The notes: generated from the sequence alone by a model not told the origin. A stretch of 9,784 bases of DNA from Blastocatellia bacterium (GCA_013695495.1 JACDAK010000206.1:1-9784); one strand, 5' to 3'. Shown: positions 1 through 6,439, counted from the stretch's first letter. Translations and numbers: made by a program.

Positions 1-1292
1 GCCTCGGGCGGCACACGGGCGCCGTGTGCTACGAGCAGCTCTTCAACATCATCATCGGAGGCCTTATCCCACGCGGTCTCGCCGTCTTCGTCCTCTGCAT
101 TGACGTCAGCACCGGCAGCGAGCAGCAACTGAACGTTCTCGAGATCGCCTTCGCGCGCGGCGATCATGAGTGCGGTCTCGCCTTTCTTGTTGCGATGATT
201 GACGTCGGAGCTTGCCCGGATGAGAACTTCGAGCACCTCAGCCGGAACGGAGCGGACGGCTGCGACGACAAGAGGCGTGTCGCCGTCTACATCCTCCGCC
301 TCGAGCGACGAGCCTGCGTTCACGAGCATTTCAGCAAGCTCAGCAGTACTTTCTTCATCCAGAAACATCAGCGCGGTCATTCCCTTTTCTTCGACCGCGT
401 TTGCATCCGCGCCTGAATCGAGCAGCAGTCGCGTGATCTCTACACTTCCCACCAAGACGGCAGTCATTAATGGCGTGTCGCCTTCGGAATCAGTCACGTT
501 AACATCGGTGCCTGCAGCAAGAAGCTGCTTAACTTCATCGAGATCCTCATCCCAGATTGCGGAAAAGATCGGGTCGCGATCCGTTCCGACCGAAACGACC
601 ATACCCATGATCACCATCTCGTCAGACAATTCGAGAATGATATTGTGCTGCAGTAATGCCCCAGGAGCCACTGAATACTCGTATTTGCCGTCCTGACTTG
701 AGAATCCGGCGGCATCTACCGCGATACGGAACGGCTCGTTCATATCTTCATCGAAGGAATAGTTTCCGACACCGTCTGTTACTCGTCGCGCCAGGATCGA
801 ATCGTCGGGCCGGAAGAGGGTTATCATTGCACCAGGGACCACGGCTCCGTTCGGGTCAAACACGGTACCGTAAAGGGTGCCTTGTTTCTTGGGTGAGATC
901 TCGCCCGCGGCCAGATTATCAAGTGCGGTAGCCGTCGCCTTGGAACGAGGCATTGGCACAGGCGTGCCTTGTGCGTAGGTTATTGCGGAAAGACCGAGCG
1001 TTGCTCCGACGACGCCGGCGGCGAGGCGTGGGGCGCGGCGGGTTATCCTGACCAGCGTGTCGGCGAAAACAGGCTGCTGCGTTACCGGATCAATTCGGTA
1101 GCGGACGCAGATGTTGCTCTGGGATCGCTTGACGAGACGCAGTGCGTCTTTACGGGTTGCGGTGGAAAGATCGGCTATGTGTTTAGAACAATGGGAGCAA
1201 AATCGGACGCTTTCGTTCCCAGACATTTCGTTCCATTTTTCGCTGCAGGGCTTGGCAATTTTCAATGAGCGGTCGGCTCGGAAATTTGGCAT
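1..1292 (-). CDS. Ankyrin-repeat envelope protein with N-terminal four-Cys domain (partial, C-terminus off window)
   Basis: I read 430 complete residues from the ATG at 1292; the frame is still open at base 1. Residues 11-75 carry Cys16, a Trp-x2-Met pair, Cys32-x2-Cys35, DLS (41-43) and Cys62-Val-Arg-Tyr, a probable zinc-binding leader recurrent in Acidobacteria and Bacteroidetes proteins (from memory, no family name). An Arg-rich stretch (82-89) precedes one hydrophobic segment (about 90-106) ending TYA-QG, which could be an anchor or an internal cleaved signal. Residues 138-222 resemble a carboxypeptidase regulatory-like beta-sandwich (GTVFDPNGAVVPGA, then DGVGNYSF). From residue 240 come six ankyrin units with the usual TPL/TAL starts and LLxxGADVN ends. 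Ankyrin repeats bind proteins; the partner is unknown. GGAGG at 1301-1305 sits 8 bases upstream and fixes the start. The arrangement suggests the repeats face the periplasm or outside. Gene call is firm; function is not. Confidence 0.9.
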   Translation of the reverse strand, partial: MPNFRADRSLKIAKPCSEKWNEMSGNESVRFCSHCSKHIADLSTATRKDALRLVKRSQSNICVRYRIDPVTQQPVFADTLVRITRRAPRLAAGVVGATLGLSAITYAQGTPVPMPRSKATATALDNLAAGEISPKKQGTLYGTVFDPNGAVVPGAMITLFRPDDSILARRVTDGVGNYSFDEDMNEPFRIAVDAAGFSSQDGKYEYSVAPGALLQHNIILELSDEMVIMGMVVSVGTDRDPIFSAIWDEDLDEVKQLLAAGTDVNVTDSEGDTPLMTAVLVGSVEITRLLLDSGADANAVEEKGMTALMFLDEESTAELAEMLVNAGSSLEAEDVDGDTPLVVAAVRSVPAEVLEVLIRASSDVNHRNKKGETALMIAAREGDLENVQLLLAAGADVNAEDEDGETAWDKASDDDVEELLVAHGARVPPE

Positions 1293-1300
1293 ACGGGTAT

Positions 1301-1305
1301 CCTCC
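1301..1305 (-). promoter_or_regulatory. Ribosome binding site of the ankyrin gene
   Basis: On the minus strand this reads GGAGG, 8 bases before the ATG at 1292. It decides the start codon of a gene that is cut by the window edge. Confidence 0.8.
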
Positions 1306-1333
1306 AAAACGCTAAGTTCAAATCGGACAGGCG

Positions 1334-1355
1334 TTTGTCTAAGCAGTTAGACAAA
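1334..1355. promoter_or_regulatory. Perfect 9-bp inverted repeat, likely operator of the ankyrin gene
   Basis: The arms TTTGTCTAA (1334-1342) and TTAGACAAA (1347-1355) are exact reverse complements around a 4-base spacer, GCAG. The site lies 42 bases upstream of the ankyrin start. The stem is AT-rich and no T-run follows on either strand, so an operator for a dimeric repressor fits better than a terminator. I find no convincing -35/-10 pair around it, and I cannot name the regulator. Confidence 0.55.
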
Positions 1356-1460
1356 TTGCATATGGTTTTGTTCCCGAATATTCGTGGATGGCGATCGTCT
1401 TACAGCGTTAGTTACCGAGGCAGGAAATTTGGTTGCTTTCGGTGGCGGGGGAAATGTTGA

Positions 1461-1488
1461 GCGGCCCGGGAGCGATCACCCGAGCCGC
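1461..1488. terminator. GC-rich hairpin, possible terminator of the helicase-microprotein unit
   Basis: The arms GCGGCCCGGG (1461-1470) and CCCGAGCCGC (1479-1488) pair over 10 positions with one G-T/U wobble or mismatch, around an 8-base loop. The hairpin starts 9 bases past the stop codon of the 39-residue ORF on the minus strand. No clear U-tract follows in either direction, so it may be a weak or factor-assisted terminator, or only an mRNA-stabilising stem. The rest of 1293-1497, apart from the inverted repeat at 1334-1355, shows no gene on either strand. Confidence 0.45.
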
Positions 1489-1497
1489 CAAGATTTG

Positions 1498-1617
1498 TTA
1501 GGCGAAAAATAAAGGCGGAAATATCCGAAGAACGATAAGCGGAAATCCGACAGCGGTCGCGAGTAGAAATTTCTTTTCGACAGCACGTGTGTCAATCGTA
1601 TTGATATTGATTGCCAT
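1498..1617 (-). CDS. 39-residue single-pass membrane microprotein
   Basis: The ATG at 1617 opens a 39-codon frame ending TAA at 1498-1500. It begins MAININTIDTR, has a short charged stretch (VEKK), then a hydrophobic segment from about residue 17 to the end (FLLATAVGFPLIVL, then PPLFFA). This is one predicted membrane span with two prolines near the C-terminus. A strong GGGAGG (1623-1628) sits 5 bases upstream of the ATG, which is the main reason to believe it. The stop codon of the helicase lies 46 bases upstream, so the two are probably co-transcribed, and a hairpin follows the stop. I do not recognise the family. The alternative is a chance ORF in an intergenic region; the ribosome binding site argues against that. 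Confidence 0.55.
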   Translation of the reverse strand: MAININTIDTRAVEKKFLLATAVGFPLIVLRIFPPLFFA

Positions 1618-1663
1618 AACAGCCTCCCGCTAGATACGCGATAATGGCTGCGGCAAAATATCG

Positions 1664-3748
1664 TCAATTGAGAAATTCTCTTGCGGCGGGCTCGGGCAGA
1701 AGGGAGCCGAGCACGGGGGCTTCTTCTTCAAGATCCCAGATCTCGAAGAGTTCGGTTGGGCATTCGGTGATGAAACGCGAAGGCTTCTGCAGCACCGTCT
1801 GGCGATTGTAGTCGGTGATGAGGAGCGGATAGGTGAGGTAAAGCTCGTCTTTCGCACGAGTGAGGGCGACGTACCAGAGGCGGCGTTCCTCTTCTTCGCT
1901 TTCCATTTCGCGGAGTGAGCGTGGGGATGGGAACTTGCCTTCGGCAGCCCAGATGACGAAAGCGGCGGACCACTCCAGACCCTTTGCCTGATGGATGGAT
2001 GTGAGGGTGAGGAGTTCGTCATCCTCTGCGCCCTCGACAACTTCTTCGCCGACGATCGGCTGTGGTTCTTTGAAGCGTTCGGTGGAGATAAGGGCCAGCT
2101 CAGAAAGGAACGTTTCGGTGTTGTCGTATCGGCGCGAATACTGGGCGAGGCCGCGGATGTCCTCGGTGCGGGCTTCGGCATTTTCGTAGTTTTCGACGAG
2201 GTGCTGTTCATAGCCGTTCTGCATTATTAGGTCGATCTGCTTGCCGGGGTCGTCGCGGTTCTCTTGGGCAGAGAGCAGTTCAAAGAGGTTAATGAGCGAC
2301 TGCAGGCCGTGTTTGGCACCGCGAGATGCTTGCACGTTCTCTTTGAGCGCCGGGAGGAAACGGAAACTCGAATCCACGGGGCCGGCTTTGAGCATCAGCG
2401 ATTCGTAAACGCGATTGGCGGTGACGGCGCCTACGCCGGGGATGAGGCGAAGGACACGTTTCCATGCGAGCTCGTCGCGGGGGTTTACGATGATCCGAAG
2501 ATAGGAAATGACGTCTTTGATGTGAGCTTGCTCAAAGAATCGAACGCCAGATTGGACACGGTACGGGATGTTTCGGCGCGAGAGTTCGAGCTGCAACTCC
2601 ATCGAATGATAATGCGAGCGATACATCACGGCTATGTCTTCGAGGCTGGTGCCTTCGTCGCGGAGTTCGAGGATGCGGGAGGCGACAAACACAGATTGCT
2701 GATCGACGTCAGAACAAGGGACAAGCGCGGGTTTAACTTCGCGGGAGCGCTTGACGGCCTTGAGCAGCTTTGGGAACTGGCGGCGGTTGCCGGCGATGGA
2801 GACGTTTGCAAGGTCGAGTATCTCCGGCGTGGAGCGGTAATTTGTTTCTAGCTTGAAGAGCTGAGCCTCGGGGTAGCGTTTTGGGAATTCGTAAATGTTC
2901 GTGAACTCGGCACCCCGCCACGCGAAGATGCTTTGGGCATCGTCGCCGACGACCATGACGTTGCGATGCTTGGCGGCTAGCAGATCGATGATCTCAGCCT
3001 GCAGGCGGTTCGTGTCCTGATATTCGTCGACAAGGATGTGCTGAAACTGTTCGGTGTAGAGTTCGGCGATCTCCTTTTTCTCTATCAATACGCGTTTTAG
3101 ATTAAGCAGAAGGTCGTCGTAATCCATCACGTTTCGTTCCTTTTTTCGCAAGCGATAGATCTGCTCGACGCGTTTGATCTGTGGGGTGAGCATCTCGAAA
3201 TACGGATATTTGCCGGCGATGATATTTTCGAGGGGCAGGTCGGTGTTGTCGGCATAGCTGATGATGCTTTGGATGACATCCGCTTTAGGGAAGCGTTTCG
3301 CTTTCGTATCGATCGCGGCATCGTCGACGCAGATGTTGATCAGGTCGCGGGCATCTTCGCTGTCGAGGATGGAGTAGTTTGAGTCGAACCCAAGCGACGT
3401 CGCATGCCGCCGTAGGATCAAATTGGCGATGCGGTGAAACGTTCCACCCCACACCCGGTGGACGTTCTGCGACCCAGTAAGATTTTCGACCCGCCGCAGC
3501 ATTTCGCGCGAAGCGCGGTTAGTGAAGGTGGCGAGCATGATCCGCTGTGGCGAAATGCCTTGCTCGATCAAGTAAGCAACGCGGTAAGTAATTGTGCGGG
3601 TCTTACCCGTCCCCGCGCCCGCTACGACAAGGGTCGCCTTCGGCTGAGCCGTCACGACCGCAAACTGCTCATCGTTCAACTCCGCCTTAAAGCGCGTCAG
3701 CCTTTCCGGCGAGGAGCTCTGTTTACGCTTTACGACATACTTTTTCAT
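1664..3748 (-). CDS. uvrD: UvrD/PcrA-type superfamily 1A DNA helicase
   Basis: ATP-dependent 3'-5' DNA helicase of 694 residues. The motifs run in order: Q-motif LNDEQ (24-28), Walker A AGAGTGKT (43-50), motif Ia LATFTNRASREM (72-83), Walker B with DEYQDTN (241-247), motif III GDDAQSIFAWRGA (268-280), NYRST (303-307), motif V region TSIHQAKGLEW (583-593) and motif VI RRLWYVALTRAK (622-633). The family acts in nucleotide excision repair, mismatch repair and replication-conflict removal. The protein stops about 35 residues after the KPSRFI segment. E. coli UvrD and Bacillus PcrA carry a further Tudor-like tail that contacts RNA polymerase, and I do not see it here. The start MKKYVVKRK has no visible Shine-Dalgarno. 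It could be a Rep- or PcrA-like paralogue, so the gene symbol is a family-level name. Confidence 0.92.
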   Translation of the reverse strand: MKKYVVKRKQSSSPERLTRFKAELNDEQFAVVTAQPKATLVVAGAGTGKTRTITYRVAYLIEQGISPQRIMLATFTNRASREMLRRVENLTGSQNVHRVWGGTFHRIANLILRRHATSLGFDSNYSILDSEDARDLINICVDDAAIDTKAKRFPKADVIQSIISYADNTDLPLENIIAGKYPYFEMLTPQIKRVEQIYRLRKKERNVMDYDDLLLNLKRVLIEKKEIAELYTEQFQHILVDEYQDTNRLQAEIIDLLAAKHRNVMVVGDDAQSIFAWRGAEFTNIYEFPKRYPEAQLFKLETNYRSTPEILDLANVSIAGNRRQFPKLLKAVKRSREVKPALVPCSDVDQQSVFVASRILELRDEGTSLEDIAVMYRSHYHSMELQLELSRRNIPYRVQSGVRFFEQAHIKDVISYLRIIVNPRDELAWKRVLRLIPGVGAVTANRVYESLMLKAGPVDSSFRFLPALKENVQASRGAKHGLQSLINLFELLSAQENRDDPGKQIDLIMQNGYEQHLVENYENAEARTEDIRGLAQYSRRYDNTETFLSELALISTERFKEPQPIVGEEVVEGAEDDELLTLTSIHQAKGLEWSAAFVIWAAEGKFPSPRSLREMESEEEERRLWYVALTRAKDELYLTYPLLITDYNRQTVLQKPSRFITECPTELFEIWDLEEEAPVLGSLLPEPAAREFLN

Positions 3749-3760
3749 CAGTGAGACATC

Positions 3761-3789
3761 ATGTTATCATCGGAATGCTCGGTTTCCAA
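3761..3789 (-). promoter_or_regulatory. Candidate promoter of the helicase gene
   Basis: On the minus strand TTGGAA (3784-3789) and TAACAT (3761-3766) are 17 bases apart, each matching 4 of 6 consensus positions. The predicted start of transcription, near 3754, would leave a leader of only about 6 bases before the ATG at 3748. That would explain the missing ribosome binding site. The motif match is weak. Confidence 0.3.
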
Positions 3790-3790
3790 T

Positions 3791-3821
3791 TGGGCAGCAG
3801 CGCTAACGTACGCTTTATACT
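3791..3821 (+). promoter_or_regulatory. Candidate promoter of the metal-handling pair, with 19-bp spacer
   Basis: TATACT (3816-3821) matches the -10 box at 5 of 6 positions. TGGGCA (3791-3796) matches the -35 box at 4 of 6, with a 19-base spacer. Spacers of 19-20 bases are typical of promoters activated by MerR-family metal sensors such as CueR. A short dyad, AGCG (3799-3802) and CGCT (3811-3814), is almost centred in the spacer. The arms are only 4 bp and do not match the known CueR operator, so this is tentative. Confidence 0.35.
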
Positions 3822-3862
3822 AGACACAGCCGCGGACGGTGCAGTAAGTTAATGCAGTGAGT

Positions 3863-4297
3863 ATGTCGCGTTTCAAATCTACAAAACTTTTGGTGCTGGT
3901 GATGGCCGTTTTGTCCCTGAGTGGGTCGGCCATTGCGGCGTGCATGTGCTCGCATCATACGCCGGCGGCTAATACTGCATCGCTGTCGTGTCATGGCGGG
4001 TCGGATGAGGCCGGGCACAAGCCTGCCGATGCCGAGCCTCGTCATGAGACGGGGCATTCGATCGAAGTAAGCTGCGACTGTTTCGTTAGGACGCCGGTCG
4101 TTGCGATCACGGCAAAATCTGAGACGAAGAAGTCGGACACTTCGGACGTCGATAACGATTCTGCAGCTGCGGCCGATGCGTTCGACCTAAGGGTGCTGCA
4201 AACGCTCACCTCGTCCGGCGATCTATACCGCTCACCTTTGTATCGATCAGATCACCCAAGACCTTCGGGTCCTTCGCGCGCACCTCCGCGCCTGTAA
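3863..4297 (+). CDS. Small exported Cys/His-rich protein, CopL-like in style
   Basis: 144 residues from the ATG at 3863; a GTG two codons earlier (3857) is also possible and neither has a good Shine-Dalgarno. Residues 1-25 form a signal peptide (KSTKLL, then hydrophobic to SAIA). The next residues read ACMCSHH. IAAC (24-27) fits a lipobox, so Cys27 may be lipidated; otherwise cleavage after AIA is likely. Metal-ligand candidates are Cys27, Cys29, His31, His32, Cys43, His44, His52, His61, His65, Cys71 and Cys73. The C-terminal third is Asp/Ser/Ala-rich and ends in a Pro/Arg-rich tail (HPRPSGPSRAPPRL). Position and composition recall CopL-type small proteins upstream of copper-resistance genes in Xanthomonas, but this is analogy, not proven homology. 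It lies 120 bases before the cupredoxin-barrel gene, probably in one transcript. Confidence 0.75.
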   Translation: MSRFKSTKLLVLVMAVLSLSGSAIAACMCSHHTPAANTASLSCHGGSDEAGHKPADAEPRHETGHSIEVSCDCFVRTPVVAITAKSETKKSDTSDVDNDSAAAADAFDLRVLQTLTSSGDLYRSPLYRSDHPRPSGPSRAPPRL

Positions 4298-4417
4298 ATC
4301 AGAGTAACGACAATCTATCGGGCAAATTGGCGGACCGTTTACGGTTCGTCTCGCCCGTCTGTTGACCGGCGGGTATCGCGCCGTCGGGGAGATGATTTAC
4401 AAAACGGAGATCATACA
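4298..4417 (+). promoter_or_regulatory. Structured leader between the two metal-handling genes
   Basis: The 120-base gap holds ACCGT-TT-ACGGT (4334-4345), a perfect 5-bp inverted repeat nested in outer GGCG/CGCC pairing (from about 4329 to 4355). No U-run follows and I see no convincing promoter. It may be an operator or an mRNA fold that tunes expression of the second gene. Confidence 0.3.
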
Positions 4418-6433
4418 GTGAAATTCATATTGCTTTTTTTATTTGGGCTAATATTTATCAGCCCGGCAGCTGCGCATGAGCCATTTACGCTTGTAAGCAG
4501 CGAACGAACGACGCTTTCTGCGGCAGCGCTCGCTGTTGCGGAATCAGAGCAAACCACGGGACGGAAGGACGGTCAGACGCTGCGCTTCACGCAGAACGAG
4601 ATCAGGCTGGTGGTGACCACGGGTCCGGAGGACGATATGTTGTCATACCGGATTCAAGGGATGCGGAACCCGGTGCTCGCCGTGCCCTCGGGGGCCGTAC
4701 TGCGGATCCTGTTCACCAACACGGACTATGACATGCGTCACGACATCCGGTTTGCGCATCGTAACCCGCCTTTTGATCTCGCACCGGCGCTTGAGGCGTC
4801 GGCGGGAACAGAGCGGCTTACTGCCCGCAGCGAAGACAATGTTTTTCAGGCAGAGGATATAGTTTTACGTGCGGTGTCGAATGGGAACTATACATATTTT
4901 TGCTCGGTCCGCGGGCACGCTCGGGGCGGGATGTGGGGTAACATCGCGGTCGGAGTTGAACCGGACGCCGCTGCTGCCCAACCTCAGAGAACCGAGCACG
5001 TCCATTCACCCGACGAAGACAACGACGCCGGTCACGACCACGTAAAACCTGCCGCATCACCGACGCCGCATCAGCATCACACGCCTGCCGCGACACCCAC
5101 ACCACATGATCATACCGGGCATGGAGCCACACCTGCGGCTTCGCCGACACCGCACGACCACGCGGGGCATGGAGCGGCACCGGCCGGCGGCCACGCGGGA
5201 CACGATGAAGGAACGATGAGTTCGACCGTCGACATCGGCGACCCGATGAGCCGGGAAGGTTCGGGTACGTCGTGGCTGCCTGATTCGTCGCCGACGTATG
5301 CGTACATGAAGATGTACAACGACGGCGGGATGTTCATGCTTATGGGCACCGGGTTTGTGCGATATACACAGATCGGATCGGACCGCGACGTATCGATCGC
5401 GGGCAAGGGCGGGCGAAACCGGATAAGCGCACCGACCATGTTTCATGCGATGTATTCGAGGCCGCTCACCGAACGATCGCAGTTGGGCGTACGCGTTATG
5501 GCGAGCCTTGACCCAATATTCGAACGCGGGTGGGGTTATCCGCTCCTCTTTCAGACGGGCGAAACGTACGGTGGCTTTCCGATGCACGATCGACAGCATC
5601 CGCATGATTTTATTTCGGAGCTTGCGGCGACCTATTCGTATAAGGTCAACGAACGGCAATCGGTTTTTATCTACGGCGGTGTCGCTGGCGAGCCGGCGCT
5701 TGGCGCCCCGATGTTTATGCACCGACACTCGGGGATGAATAATCCGGACGCACCGATCTCGCATCACTGGCAGGACGCGTCGCACATAACGTGGGGTGTG
5801 ATCACAGGCGGCTATAACTTTGGAAAGGCAAAGATCGAAGCGAGTGTGTTTAACGGCACTGAGCCGGACGAGAACCGGTGGGCATTTGATAAGGTCCAGC
5901 TCAATTCATTCAGCGGGCGCTTTTCATTGAACCCTACGCCGAACTGGGCATTTCAGATCTCGCACGGATACCTCAAAGAGCCCGAGCGTGCGGAGCCGGA
6001 TCTGGACCACCTGCATCGGACCACAGCCTCGGCTCTCTATAACAAGCCGTTGTCAGACGGGCGGAATATTGCCGCGTCGTTCGTGTGGGGTCAAAATCAT
6101 AAGGAAGGGAGAGCGACAAATGCTTATCTGTTCGAGGCAGATTATAGCTTTGGGAAGAACTCGATCTTTGGCAGGGTCGAGCAGGTGCAGAAGGATGGGC
6201 ACGAGCTTGTCATTCCGCACAGCGATCCGATACATGACGACGTGTTCTTGGTCGGAACTTACGCGATCGGGTATGTCCGCGACATTGTGAAAGATAAGGG
6301 GATCGACGTCGGGATCGGGAGCATGGCGACGTTTGGGACGAACCCATCGAGCCTTGTCCCGTATTACGGCGGGACGAAACACGTCGGATGGCAGGTGTTT
6401 CTGCGGTTTAGGCCTTCGCGGTTGCGGCACTAG
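4418..6433 (+). CDS. Cupredoxin / His-rich linker / outer-membrane beta-barrel fusion protein
   Basis: 671 residues starting at GTG (4418), with GGAGA at 4406-4410, 7 bases upstream. Residues 1-19 are a signal peptide ending PAAA, so the mature protein probably begins with His20. Residues about 55-180 are a cupredoxin: His108 in MRHDI, then Cys162-x4-His167-x4-Met172 in YFCSVRGHARGGMWG, the full type-1 (blue) copper ligand set. Residues 181-265 are an unstructured linker with 15 His in imperfect SPTPHDHxGHG repeats. Residues about 292-671 alternate polar and hydrophobic residues with many Tyr/Phe/Trp and Gly turns, as in an outer-membrane beta-barrel (for example GGYNFGKAKIEASVFNG, YLFEADYSFGK, VGWQVFLRF). 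Met- and His-rich stretches (297-309, 389-396, 431-456) suggest further metal sites. There is no TonB box or plug domain. I cannot name the barrel family; PcoB/CopB is a functional analogue at most. Copper handling at the outer membrane is inferred. Confidence 0.85.
   Translation: MKFILLFLFGLIFISPAAAHEPFTLVSSERTTLSAAALAVAESEQTTGRKDGQTLRFTQNEIRLVVTTGPEDDMLSYRIQGMRNPVLAVPSGAVLRILFTNTDYDMRHDIRFAHRNPPFDLAPALEASAGTERLTARSEDNVFQAEDIVLRAVSNGNYTYFCSVRGHARGGMWGNIAVGVEPDAAAAQPQRTEHVHSPDEDNDAGHDHVKPAASPTPHQHHTPAATPTPHDHTGHGATPAASPTPHDHAGHGAAPAGGHAGHDEGTMSSTVDIGDPMSREGSGTSWLPDSSPTYAYMKMYNDGGMFMLMGTGFVRYTQIGSDRDVSIAGKGGRNRISAPTMFHAMYSRPLTERSQLGVRVMASLDPIFERGWGYPLLFQTGETYGGFPMHDRQHPHDFISELAATYSYKVNERQSVFIYGGVAGEPALGAPMFMHRHSGMNNPDAPISHHWQDASHITWGVITGGYNFGKAKIEASVFNGTEPDENRWAFDKVQLNSFSGRFSLNPTPNWAFQISHGYLKEPERAEPDLDHLHRTTASALYNKPLSDGRNIAASFVWGQNHKEGRATNAYLFEADYSFGKNSIFGRVEQVQKDGHELVIPHSDPIHDDVFLVGTYAIGYVRDIVKDKGIDVGIGSMATFGTNPSSLVPYYGGTKHVGWQVFLRFRPSRLRH
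5057..5203 (+). repeat. Imperfect tandem repeats encoding the His-rich linker
   Basis: Within the cupredoxin-barrel gene, residues 214-262 repeat a unit of 12-16 residues (SPTPHQHH, TPTPHDHTGHG, SPTPHDHAGHG, then a shortened GGHAGH). The corresponding 36-48-base DNA units are similar but diverged at third positions. The protein repeat therefore seems to be under selection, not freshly slipped DNA. Confidence 0.7.
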
Positions 6434-6439
6434 TCTCGG

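Noticed and set aside
24..696. Two overlapping plus-strand open frames rich in Ser/Thr/Arg
   Set aside because: They lie antisense to the ankyrin-repeat gene, whose minus-strand translation has clear repeats and a good ribosome binding site. The plus frames show no domain.
1375..1384. 10-bp palindrome CGAATATTCG
   Set aside because: Palindromes of this length are expected by chance every kilobase or so, and nothing about its position supports a function.
1476..1667. 63-codon minus-strand frame overlapping the helicase stop
   Set aside because: It has no ribosome binding site, and the 39-codon frame in the same place has a strong one and a coherent hydrophobic segment.
1630..2211. 193-codon minus-strand frame, Ser/Pro-rich
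   Set aside because: It is a frame-shifted shadow of the C-terminal third of the helicase, which is intact through motif VI in its own frame.
2264..2851. 195-codon plus-strand frame
   Set aside because: It is antisense to the helicase gene, between motif IV and motif V, with no recognisable domain and no ribosome binding context.
5057..5203. Tandem DNA repeats considered as a CRISPR array or variable-number repeat
   Set aside because: The units are imperfect, contiguous and in frame, and they encode a His/Pro linker. There are no unique spacers.
5057..5785. 242-codon minus-strand frame rich in Arg and His
   Set aside because: It is the mirror of the His-rich linker and barrel of the cupredoxin fusion. 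Its composition simply reflects that codon use.
4418..6433. TonB-dependent receptor or PcoB/CopB assignment for the barrel
   Set aside because: There is no plug domain or TonB box, and the barrel sequence does not show the short PcoB layout I know. A generic barrel call is safer.
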